This document shows positions 48,479-58,999 of a DNA stretch of 64,000 bases, piece after piece; the stretch's first letter is position 1, and every line of letters starts with the position of its first letter. Source of the stretch: Rhytidiadelphus loreus (lineage: Eukaryota > Streptophyta > Bryopsida > Hypnales > Hylocomiaceae); NCBI GenBank assembly GCA_947034895.1, contig OX344763.1, positions 70,637,093 through 70,701,092 of the forward strand, given 5' to 3'. Under the pieces are notes generated by a model. That model had not been told where the DNA came from. It saw only the letters and a list, made by a program, of their open reading frames with translations, and ran no database searches. A program made the translations under genes and the position numbers.

Positions 48479-48908
48479 TTATGCAACTGTGTAGACGTTG
48501 AAGCAAGACTTGCTAACTAGGTCAAATTTCAAGCAGTCTCCTCTCTGAATGTTGTGGTGGCGTGCAAATTCCTTCCACCTACCTCCAAGAGAGACGTGTG
48601 CATGGGCATGTTCTCCCATTAAGTACACATTGATAGTCACTATCCAGAGTGGTTCATGACCGCCGTATCCAAAGCGAACTTTTTTGCCAAACTTCTCTCC
48701 ATGCTTGCGCACAAAACTTGCCGGAATAGTCTACAGAAACAAGGAAATGGAATGTGAGTTAGTACAGGAAGACATATGATTCAACAGTAATGCCATAGCA
48801 GACATGAAGACTCTAGTGAGAGAAACATACCAAGCTCTTTAAGTAAGACTTTGTCATTGTTTTCACGAACGACGAGTCTACGGTGCCCATATTGTTTTGT
48901 CGGTCCAT
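48479..48908 (-). CDS. Small B3 DNA-binding domain protein
   Basis: Two minus-strand exons, 48831-48908 and 48479-48730, join in phase 0 across a GTATGT...CTGTAG intron to give about 109 residues. Exon 1 starts MDRQNNMGTVDSSFVKTMTK. Exon 2 reads TIPASFVRKHGEKFGKKVRF, then SLGGRWKEFARHHNIQRGDC and LKFDL. The IP-x-SF-x3-H, G-x-W-x2-F-x3-H/N-x2-x2-GD and hydrophobic end are diagnostic of plant B3 domains, which bind DNA in the major groove. No stop or shift is seen, unlike the transposase genes of the same element. It could be a captured host gene fragment or an element-encoded DNA-binding factor. The start codon is inferred. Confidence 0.78.
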
Positions 48909-51900
48909 AGTGTGTGACGTATGAATTTGTGTGTCCAAAAATAACTTTGTAACTCGATTGACTAAGTGGCAATAGTTCTGAGTACAAAGAAATGCACGAA
49001 GTAGGTAGACGGAGGAGGGCTTACAGCAACGAAGGTGAGTGTGCATACAAGAAGTTCAGCGTGTGCATATTCAAGAGGAGAACTGCTTGAGTGTACGGAT
49101 GAGTATGTAAGAAGTAATAGATATTATTTGAATCAGACGATTATATTTTATTTACAAGAAATCGATAATGTTTTTCGCAGGATTGATGTGGAGGAGCTGG
49201 ATTTTTAGAAGAGACAGCATGAAAGTACGAACGAGAAGAAGCATTAATTGTTGAAGTAACTATTGTGTTCTATCATTTCATTTTTTGAAGAGGAAGGGCT
49301 CAGAGTTGGCATTCCAGGAACCCAGAGGTAACAAATGTGTGTGTTCATGAAAAAACGGAAGTGATTTTTTTGTAAATAATTTAAAAGTCTACAGTGAGAA
49401 AAGTGCATATGTGACCAAGTGTCCAACCACTATCATTCTGTATTGCAAATGAGAGATTAGTGAATGGTATAATGTGAAGTTAAAGGTTAATTTTGCAGTA
49501 CATAGTAAATGGTGAAGATGAATTTACGTACCAGTCATATTGTTTCATTGTTTTTTTGTAGGTAAATTGCACTATAATTTCAATGTAATTTTCAAAAGAA
49601 AGGCAAATGCTTGTGCACAGAGTTTCATATATAATGGAGCGGAGTACATTATAGTAGTGAATATGTTGTCCTGTATGTTTGTTTGTAGAAGCAACTAATA
49701 ATTACTTTAAAGTTGTCAATGTACAAAAACAGTGAAATTGTTCCCTCTCACAGAAGCTTTGATTTGGTATTCAGTGGTGTGATGAATTTTTTCATAAATG
49801 CAGCCAAGTTATATGTGTATGGAATTCTTCATATTTGATTGACAACAGTAGGTTTCTGTCAAAATGTTGTATTTTTCAAAACGAAAATAGACATTCTGCT
49901 TTAATTTATGAGAGTTACAATTTGTTCACATGTTAGTTAACGTCATTTCAGGAGAGAGATTGAATGTGAACACTTTGGATTCCATATTTTGAAGACAAAG
50001 AGAATTAGCCAGTAAGATTAAATATGTTGTAGGCTTCTGGAAAATGAATTTATGTTTTAGTTCTTGCCAAAATTTGGAAAATTGAGTTATTTTTATTGGA
50101 AATAGATGGTACACTAGGCACCTGCTATAGAGAATGTAATAGAAGTGTTCTTTATCAGTTGTAGAGGAAGAGCTCAATATCGCTATTTGTAGTTTTCTTT
50201 GTTGCATTGAATAGTTTATTTGGAATGTATATGTTGTTTTTGAAATTTGTTTTTCCCTTGGATGGAACGGTTTCCAAATTCTGCACACTTAGGGTCATGG
50301 TAGTTAGTGTAATGTCAGCAATTTTGATATTAATTTCGAAAATGTGAAGGACGATAGTGTAACTTACTCAGTTTTCATGGATTTTCAATCTTTTTCAGTT
50401 TTATGCATTCAATTGTAATTCATCATGAGAATCAATTTGTGTTGGATTGTTTCTTGCAGGTTGTGTCAATTTATGCAGGTAAGAGGATTCTACATTATAT
50501 AGAGGACATCGAAAAATAATTATTTCGGGGTACGGTAAGCATTTTTAGAAAGGTATTTCATTTCATAGCATTAGATAACGGAATTTAATAGAGGCTAAAC
50601 TTGTATTGCATTTTGGGGGGATTTTTGTATGTAAGCTTTTCGTATGAGTGGGATGTTTTTTACTTTTTAAAATGAAGGCTTTATATCTTCTATGTATTGT
50701 TTGGCTTTCTTGCTTGTTAAATTGTAGTTTTATGTTTTTATTTATTATTTTCTCTAAAGTCTTCATCTTCAAATAATTTATTGCATGTGGTTCTGAATTC
50801 ATGTTTGTTGCTTCACTTTGGACGTGAACCAAATATGCAGTTGTCCTTGTGTCCGAAGCCATCATTGAAAATGTGAATTACATTTATTATATTTCATACA
50901 GTTCTCACAGAACTTGATTTTTTCATGTATTTTTTTTTAATTTAATAATTAGGATGGCAATTGAATATGAATTTGAGTTTCAGGATGTAGAGTTTACCTT
51001 ATGGGTTAATATTTCCCAAAGTCCGTGGGAATGTAAGCTACGTTTTTGTAGTATACAAGGGGGACTGTTTTATTAGTTGCTTTGCTTGGGATAGATTTAA
51101 ATTCTGTGTTTTCTAACTTGGGAATGGGACGTTGAGAAATAGCATGGAACTTGGACTTGAATTTTTTGTGAAGAGACGATGTTCTTTGTGCAATGTACAT
51201 AATCTGACTTTCAACCAGTTTTGTTGTGGAACATGTTCCTCTGGGATTCAAGAAATAAATTTAGGAATATCTCATGCAGTATGCAATATTCGAATGTGTC
51301 AATATGAATAGTAGTTTATTTTTGGAATTGTAATGTGGAAATGAAATAATTCAATGAATTGTAATAATTCATAGAAAACTTAGATGACATTATAACGGGA
51401 TACAAGACAATCATGCAAGATAATAGCATGTCGGCATGTCAGCATGTGTGACATGCAAATTGGTATGAAAATTATTTTGGAGGATACATGTTATGATTGT
51501 AAATGTAGAGATGTAGATACCTAGTGCTTGATAATTTCAAAATCGTTTATTTTGCAGGTGACTAAACCAAAGTACACTTATGAAGACTATGACTGCTGTT
51601 GTATACAAGTGTAAGGGAAAAAAAAGTAAGAGTAATACATGGTTTGAAGTATGATTTTCGTAAATGTAAATGTAATGAGCAATTTAATTTTTGAAATTTT
51701 TTTTTAAGTGTTTTAATTTATGTACATTTGACAAGTATGAATTGCATTGATTGCTGAACATATGCAGCGTGGAAGCCATTGAGGCCATGTGCACACTTGG
51801 GCAAAGAAAGTTAGACTACCTCTGTTTATTACAGGACGCCAAATCTTGGAGTATTATATGTTATACATACATGTCTTACATGTATGTATAGGGGAATTCA

Positions 51901-52999
51901 ATAGCAGAAATCATTTGGAGTGGTCCTTTTTGTACTGATGGCATTTCTAATATTGACTTCTCTGTTGATTTCTTGTAGGACTTAGCGTTGGTGGCCGGAA
52001 GATGTGGAAAGCATGCAGTGAAATGAAATGGAAGCACAAGTGGTAAGTGTAGTGGTAGATGTTTGAAGAGTAGTGTGAAGTTATTTCAGAATGTACTAAC
52101 TACCTTTGAATATCTATAATTACAGGAAACAGTTCACTGTATAAGGTTTTGTTGATAACATATATTATATTCATGTGAAAGAACACAAAAAATAGGTAGA
52201 AGAAATAGATAATCTTCCAAATTGTGAAGGGAAGTTTTGTTAAAGAAGCATTCATAGGTAAAATGTACGCAGTTGCTTAATTAAGAATGAAGAGAAACTG
52301 AAGTTGACAAAGTCTGTTGCCAATCATACAATTCTAATGAAGAAAATTTCCAGTAATGTCTGTAGAAAGGATGGCTAGCAAAAAGAATTGCAGAAGAGAG
52401 TCAGACATGCACATGCATTCCTTTCGAACCATGCATTTCAAGTGAATTGTGAGTTATTTGATCCTATGCACTTGGAACTTGTGAAGGGTAACTCATATTC
52501 AGTGGTGTTGTTGTGCAGGATGTACAAGTGCAATACTATACAAGAAGTCATATCTATTTAAATTTATTGCACGTTTTCATTGGCTCTATTGTGTGTGCAG
52601 TAGTAGTATTCTCCATGAATTAGAATTTAATGTGAATAGAATAGGGCTTGAATTCTGCAAAGTGGAAATGGGTAGGATATGAGTGATGCATCGCATCCTA
52701 GGGAATAAAGCTGTCAATGTATTTTTTTACACATTGTTTCTTCAAAATGGAATGACCAAAACAATAGTGAAGCAATTGTGTATGCCAAAATGATATTGTA
52801 TTTGGACACAAAATAATGTCTACGATTGTACAATTTGTACAGGAAAGCATCATCATCTTACATTGCTATGCAAAGCACTCAGTAATTATCCTCAATTGTA
52901 AACAGCAAAAACATGTTATTGTTCCAATCAAAATTTCAACACTTACTTGTTAGAAATCAGCAGGAACATGTTGAAAAGAACATCAAATTTAACAACTAT
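48909..52999. other. Non-coding right arm of the 30-kb CACTA
   Basis: AT-rich with no supported gene. Short minus-strand frames (for example 50563-50865 and 51006-51251) lack family signatures and splice-consistent extension. Confidence 0.4.
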
Positions 53000-53152
53000 T
53001 TGTCCATTAATTGCAAATAAGTGTTGATTTGGACAATGAAATCAACACTTTTATGTCCAAGTTTGTCCAAATCAGCACGTCCAAATCAACAAAGATTATC
53101 AACACTTTTTTGTTATATTTCTGTTGATCTGGACATAATTTTTCTACTAGTG
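53000..53152 (-). repeat. Right terminal and subterminal repeats of the 30-kb CACTA
   Basis: It contains repeated, partly inverted motifs such as GTGTTGATTTGGAC, GTCCAAATCAACAAAG and ATCAACACTTTTTTGTT before the terminal TTTTTCTACTAGTG. These mirror the left end and the ends of the 6392-8024 element and probably bind the element's own DNA-binding protein. Confidence 0.75.
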
Positions 53153-53155
53153 TCA

Positions 53156-53917
53156 TGCAAAGGTTGTTTCATCTGTGAAAATGGAAAGCCGTCGTTCACC
53201 AATTGTATGTCATTGGATTCATGTTGTAGTAGGAAACGATGAGTGGCATAAACAGACGCTAATGTAGAATTAAAGTCCCAAAAGTGGTTGTTCCAGCAGT
53301 CGTTCTAGTCCGTGATGCGTGAATGCTTTATGGTACCCTAAACTACTAGTCTGCAAATCATTATACTTTGTGGTGATTTGAATAGTTGTATTTGACCTTT
53401 AGGATGATCATGGACGGTAGAAACAGAAAACAACAATGCCATGTTAGAATCGAGTGTTTTTTGCCCCGACTTGTATGAAATGAGGTTGTTCTTTGAATAA
53501 TCCTAGATCCTTAAATACATAACAATGCACTGTGCATAGAGGTTGTTGTTTCCATCTCTAGCATTCACATGTGAACTGGCACTGGTAGGAATACTCCTTG
53601 AAGTAGTGGGCTTATAGTGTCGCATGTGAACGAGTGAATTTGTATCCTGTACATGTTGGTAGGTCTTCATTTATTAGCATTCATACTATGAAGGCATGTT
53701 CACGGACGGTGAAGTCATGCTCTCGTCGTCTTGTAGTCGCATGTCAATCAAGATCTAAACCCTTATGCTAAATCGTCGACATGCAGTCATGCCTCTATCT
53801 TTTTCTAGTTACACTCTAGTAATGAACAAGTAGTAAGTAGAATACAAAAACTATCAAAGTACTTTTGTAGAGCATGAAGTGCCTAATCAGTTCCATATTG
53901 CAATTCAAAATTGGCGA
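53156..53917. other. Old-element sequence between CACTA and element B
   Basis: It connects to 22941 when the 30-kb element is removed. No supported coding frame is found. Confidence 0.35.
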
Positions 53918-54512
53918 CCAAGTTTCATGACCCAGAAAGTCACAATTAGCTTAGATACTATATAATAGGGTTAATTTTTTCACTTTTACTTTATAAATTT
54001 TTTATTTCCTTAAACTTAAGCGGGTATATAGTATAGTATTCAAAACCGGAAGATAGGAAAATTGTAAATAGATAAAGTTGTTAAGCAAGAAATTAATTTT
54101 CGTGCACTAGAATCGAAACCGGAATTACTGAATGCATCAGGAAAATCCAATCGGGACCGGAACTGGAAATCATTAGAAGCGGAGACTATGAGTAGACAAT
54201 TGGGAGCCAGCTAGAATCGTGGGAGCACGTCAACGGTACCCGTGAATTAGGGAACGGTAAAATTAAACGAGCAACAAACAAGAACGGGAGGATCAAAAGG
54301 GAGGAAACGGAAGGAATTCCCAAACAGAGAGTTTAAGGATGGTCGTTTAGGATTCTTGTGCCCATTTTTTATTTTCACTGTTGATGTTTTCTATTCCTCT
54401 GTGCGCGTAAAACTTTTCGGGTTTCCCAACATAGTTTCAGTTTCAGTGACAAAACCGGTCGGCTCTGTGAGAGACTGTTGTAAGGGTTCTCGAGGGAGAA
54501 AAGGAAGCCACT

Positions 54513-56392
54513 ATGACCAGAAGTGAGTCTGAGGAGAAGATCGCAACCATGAAGGTGTCATTGAAGAACGTTAATCCTGTGATTCCGGATGATGCAAAGG
54601 AGTGGGTGGATTTGTTAGAAGATTTGAGCCAACTAGGCTACACTGGATTGCTGGAGCGACTGTGGAACTTCAAAGACGAGGTGATGGTGCGTGAAGTGTT
54701 GCATCCACAGTCGAACGAACGGAAGAAAACCATGAGGACTATTCCGAACAAGTGGACCACGGCAGTTTGGCGGGAAGTGTACGGATTTACTAAGGGAGGA
54801 GAAGGACCAACTTCAAGGACGGATAAGTATACGGTGGATAAGTTCTTGAACCCTCCTCACCCTAAGGATGGATATACAGTGAGCGAGTGCAAGAACGACC
54901 AAGAGAGAAGGATGCTGGAATTTTTGGTTCCCATTCTCAGTCCGGAGAGAGGCACCCAGCTTACCATAACTTTACGTAATACAATTTTTGGTGCTCTATC
55001 CAGAGACCAAAAAGTTGACTGGGGTCTAGTACTAAGGGATCACGTAGGGAAACTCTGTAGGTCAATGGGGAAAACTAAACCATCCAGTCTTTCCCCATTT
55101 CTCTTCCACCTGTACCACACATATGATTGTATGAGGGTACAAGAGCAACACGAGTATAAGATTCAGAAAGTAAAACTAGCCCATAGAATGAAACCAGATT
55201 CTGAGGAAGAAAAAGTAGAGAGAAAGGAAGAGTCTTTCGGGGATGCTGGAAAAGGAGAACCGGAACAGAGAGAAAGAAAAGAGGCACAAAGAGAGAAAAG
55301 GGAGGAAAGAGACCTAGTTTGGGACAGTGATCCCTTTAAGATGGTCATCAAGAATCTCACCCAAATCAGGGAGAGATACGAGAAAGAGAGGGGTATCATG
55401 AAATGAGTGTGTAGGTTGTTAGGAGACATTCTTGTAAGTCAGTGTGAAGAACAAGTCTGGAATCTCATGCAGGACGCTGAGAGAAGGGCCGGACAGGCAA
55501 AAGTTACGGGACTAATGGATGAGGTGATTGCCCTTAAGGAGTTGAGTGAGAAGAAGCAGGAAAGTGAGCAAGAGAGGAAAAATTCTATCCAGTCAAAAGA
55601 GATGCTTGACCGGATTGTAGAGTTTATTATTCATCCTATCGAGATACTGAACAAAGCTAAGCTCTTTGATGAGAAAGTCTTAGAAGGAGAAGGTAAACTA
55701 TGAGACAAGGTTATCAACGTCCTAGTTACTTTCCACTTAAAAATGGAAGAGTTACTTGTTTAGATGAGGGGAGTAGTGGGGGAGGTTAGTCAGCCTTGTA
55801 AATCAAAATTAAAATCGGAACTAGCAAAGAGGAAGGAAGGTACTCCCTCTAAACCACCAAGGTCTGAGAGTCGTCATCTGTTGCCATTAGGTTGGGATAA
55901 GTCCGAAAAGTCTGCAGGGAGTGTGGATATCACCACGCCCGCCAAGAGCCCAAGAATAGTGTTGTGTAGGAATCCGGGGCTGAACGTGCATCCACGCCCA
56001 AATCTTTGACTCGGGGTCAATCTAAAGGCAAGGAAGGGGGATGGAAAACCCCACAAAGCAAGACATCCAATGTTTCCCCTTCTCCAAGTGAAGCAACGAA
56101 GAGAAGGGAGTAATCCCAAAAAAGACCAATTCAGTTGGACACCGAAGGAGAGAACGAATCGGAGGAAAAAGAGGAGGATTCTAGTTCAAGGTCAAAAGAG
56201 GAGTCCGGGCCCTACTCAGATCCAAATCAAGAGTTGGCAGCCCCAAAACAGACAAAGACAAAACTGAAGGCCTAGAAGACCAAAACGAAGAAGCACAGGG
56301 CTTCAAACGTTTCCGGTTCTGCTCGGAAACAACCAACAAGAAAAGGTGCCGCCACTTCAATGAAGACTCCAACAAAGCGGCAGAAGAAGTAG
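54513..56392 (+). pseudogene. Long ORF of LTR-like element B, about 620 residues
   Basis: The first 297 codons are open. They begin MTRSESEEKIATMKVSLKN and contain WREVYGFTKGGEGPTSR, LTITLRNTIFGALSRDQ, DWGLVLRDHVGKLCR and SSLSPFLFHLYHTYDCM. A TGA at 55404-55406 follows, then the frame continues with a coiled-coil part (RKNSIQSKEMLDRIVEF), more stops near 55701 and 55761, a shift near 55975, an acidic Ser-rich part and a basic tail (SMKTPTKRQKK) to a TAG at 56390-56392. The copy in element A covers the same span with stops at different places, so the ancestral ORF was continuous. The product is unrecognised. It is probably nuclear, judging from the basic tail. Confidence 0.65.
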
Positions 56393-56643
56393 CTTTAGCA
56401 GAAGAGTAGTAAGTAGAATATTTAGAATGGCAGCTGAAAACCTAAGTTTTTGGTGGAAATTAGTTTCCAAGTTGCTTTTAGGTGAATAGGAAATTTCTTT
56501 TGGACTTGCTTGGATCCAGATTTGGCGGATCTGAGATCCAATTTTCCCGAGCAGTTTTGGATTTTAGTGAAAGTCAACGATGAGGAGGATAAGGAGAATG
56601 ACGCGTGTCATTCCTTTGAGTTTGGATTTTGATTCCCTTAGGC

Positions 56644-56650
56644 TATAAAA
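56644..56650 (+). promoter_or_regulatory. TATA box in LTR-like element B
   Basis: TATAAAA in the setting GGCTATAAAAGTCCCTTGGG lies about 250 bases downstream of the ORF stop and about 1 kb before the element's 3' end. That is where an LTR core promoter is expected. The matching place in element A (about 16265-16275, minus strand) reads GGCGGTAAAAGTCC, so its TATA is lost. Confidence 0.45.
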
Positions 56651-57697
56651 GTCCCTTGGGTTGTAAACTATTTAGGGTCCAAATTTTTTTAGTTGTTAGT
56701 GTGCATTTTCATACTTTGTTTTCCTAGCATCATGCAATTCAAATCAACATTTTTGATTCATAATTGGGTGGCTGTGTGTATTTCCATGAGTAATGCTGTT
56801 GGAGTATGTTCGGTAGAGTTACATGTATAGGGAGGGAAGGAGTGTGCCCGGATATTGGGTTTATCCAGATCCTTGGATTGTTAAGTGAGTCTGTGTGTGA
56901 TGATGATTTCCTGATCCGTTAGTGTGATCAGTTCGTGTTTCCCGTGAATGGAGATAGTCCTAGTAGGCTGAAGTTACAACTGTTGATTTGTCGGACAACT
57001 TCAGTTCCCTAGTTGATAGGTTCTCTAGTAATCGGAAACATGTAGGGAAGGTAACAACTTTCTAACTTGTCCGTCCCGGATTCTGCCAAGGGTTTAGACT
57101 AACTCAGTAAGCCGTCAATGTAGTATCAGTTAGTCTCTCGACTGAGGATTCCTTGTGTGACCTATTGAACTGGATTCAAATCCGATTTAGTTGTGAAGAG
57201 GTCCTTATTGGATTTATTTTAGGTGTTAGTCTGTATGTTGTTCTTTTTATTTCTCAGTGGCACTTTTGACACTCTAAAACTCTGAGGGTAGGGTTTAAGC
57301 TTCTTTTCTTAATCACAATACGCAGATCTCTCTAGATTCAGAGGTTAAACTCAATTCCGGTTACGATTGTCAAGAAACTAGGATAACACCCTAGTATACA
57401 GGGAAGTTGGATTAGCTACCCAGTTTCCGGTTCCAGTTTTGACTGAAGGTAGATCCTAGGTAGTGTAAGATTAGGAGAAAGAACTAGAATCAGGATTAGT
57501 AAAAATATAGTAGATAAACTTAGACTCTTGACCGGATTTGAATAGGTTTTTGCTTGGGGTTGTTGTAGTAATCATTGTTTGGATATCCGGTTATTAGTAA
57601 TTGGTGACAAATCTTTGTGGGAACGATAAACGAGTCACTTTAGGACCTTTTCCAGTCTCAGAGAAGAAACTTGGCTTTCTTGTGCTACAACATCGAG

Positions 57698-57945
57698 TAC
57701 TTCTCATGAACCCTCGTAGCATACACCAAAAAGTGTCGGCCGCAACCATTAGTGGAGTGGTAGGTGAGTACAAATTCCACTTCAAGGACATTCTGGAGAC
57801 ATGGTTCAAGGTTGATGTACATGACATTCTGCAAGAAAAGATGCACTTCATGTTTCCCAATACAGACGCGGAGATGTCGTTCATAGAAGATGCGAAGGGA
57901 TCAGCTGCAATTTGGGATGGGAGGTACATTAAACTAGTCAATTGA
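57698..57945 (+). other. Possible last exon of the old element's second gene
   Basis: Right after element B a frame opens with NPRSIHQKVSAATISG, then EYKFHFKDILETWFKV and FIEDAKGSAAIWDGRYIKL, to a TGA. It has good coding character but no recognised family. After removing the inserted elements it would lie about 1.8 kb downstream of FCP1-like copy 3 on the same strand, so a terminal exon is plausible. Confidence 0.35.
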
Positions 57946-58499
57946 TCTTCAATTGGCTTAGTAGTTTCTCAATTAGGCAATAGGGAGGAATATTGTTTCC
58001 TAGGATTGGAGGACTATAGACGTGGCTTGTATACATGAGTTAGAGACCCTAAACCACTTTACCGCTTTCAAAATTCAAGTGCATCACTCCCTATCTAACT
58101 TGAATGTTTCCACTTGATACTACTGTCAATGGTTATTTGTCCATAGCCTAAACCTTGTACTGTTTTTGTAAGTTCTTCTTGCAAATGTGGTCCACTCATG
58201 CATGTGGATTGTGGAAGTATCAGCAGCTACTGGAAATGAGTGGTTGTAGATTAGGTTTATGTTTTCTCGTTGAATTGTACTTGCACAGTTGAACCTACAT
58301 GTATATTGTAGTTTTGTATAGCATAGTGTCAATATTGTACTGTGACTGTAGAAGCACTCAGTGACGGACCACAATGACAAAGGAATAACTAAAATGGCAC
58401 TCAAAATGAACTGCACCTTCCACAAAAGAATGACTACATTAAAAAACGTCGATCCCATCCCCTTCTTCTGACATGAAGGTAACTGCAGATTTGAGCCTA

Positions 58500-58744
58500 A
58501 AGGTACTTTCCATATGGGTGACAAATCCTTTAATTTCTTTACCTTCTATTCTTTATCACCTGAACCTTAGCTTTTTTTTATCCATAAATACATCCAAGGT
58601 AGAAGTCGACAGTGATAATACACCCATAGTCATTTACATAAATGACTTGTCCATAATGACTCTAAACCCCCCAAGTCATTTTCAAGTCAACAGTGTCCGC
58701 AACAACTGATTTGTAGTCACAAATGTACTCATTTTTTTGTAGTG
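58500..58744 (-). repeat. Possible right end of the old CACTA element
   Basis: The sequence ends TTTTTTTGTAGTG, the complement of CACTACAAAAAAA, a common CACTA end. Repeated AGTCATT and AAGTCA-type motifs in the preceding 150 bases resemble subterminal repeats. No matching left end was found in the window and no target duplication can be shown, so this is tentative. Confidence 0.35.
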
Positions 58745-58990
58745 TTTGACTACTAGCTTTAGCATGTGGACGAACTCCTTCAACCAGCCAAAGTTGGACA
58801 TGACCTTTTCTTCAACGAATATACTAGATTGGACAAATCCAAATCTAACATGAAAGAAGTGTGAAGACAATACAACAAAGCCTTCTTCTTCAAGAGGGGG
58901 GACTAGAGGAATTTCATGACTATCTTCTTGAATAGAGGCCATTGATGTATGAACTAAGGTAACATTTGAAATCAGAGAAATATGAAGCAA
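58682..58990 (-). other. Unassigned minus-strand ORF
   Basis: The ORF spans the proposed CACTA end. The part outside it (58745-58990) reads SMASIQEDSHEIPLVPPLEE and FVVLSSHFFHVRFGFV. Amino-acid content is protein-like, but no family is recognised. It could be a fragment of the sequence into which the old element inserted. Confidence 0.25.
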
Positions 58991-58999
58991 ATAAGGTAG

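Larger units (their letters stand above)
22942..53152. mobile_element. CACTA (En/Spm) transposon, 30.2 kb
   Basis: The left end CACTAGTAGAAAATTGCGTC matches the inverted right end CACTAGTAGAAAAATTATGT, and similarity continues for about 40 bases. The element is flanked by a perfect 3-bp duplication, TCA (22939-22941 and 53153-53155). Both ends carry repeated GTCCAAATCAACA-type motifs. Inside are a minus-strand TNP2 gene (25956-34653), a divergent plus-strand gene (37447-46273), a small minus-strand B3 gene (48479-48908) and a nested MITE (41373-41696). It is large for a CACTA element, about 7 kb of its right arm being non-coding. It inserted downstream of the FCP1-like copy 3 segment. Both transposase genes are damaged, so it is probably not autonomous now. 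Confidence 0.9.
53923..57692 (+). mobile_element. LTR-like element B (solo LTR?), 3770 bp
   Basis: It is homologous end to end to element A in the opposite orientation. The start TTTCATGACCCAGAAAG corresponds to TGTCGTGACCCAAAA of A. The end GTGCTACAACA corresponds to GTGCTATGATA of A; both derive from a CTACGACA end by single transitions. Flanking CCAAG and TCGAG could be a decayed 5-bp duplication. It contains a long ORF (54513-56392), then a TATA box (56644-56650), which is the layout of an LTR whose U3 region encodes a protein. No pol genes or second LTR are found. Confidence 0.7.

Noticed and set aside
50563..51251. Minus-strand ORFs in the CACTA right arm as cargo genes
   Set aside because: Lys/Asn-rich frames expected by chance in AT-rich DNA; no family motif or splice support.
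58432..58744. A complete small CACTA or MITE with left end near 58432
   Set aside because: The left text GACTACATTAAAAAACG only loosely matches the right end CACTACAAAAAAA, and no target duplication was seen. Only the right end is kept, as a tentative feature.
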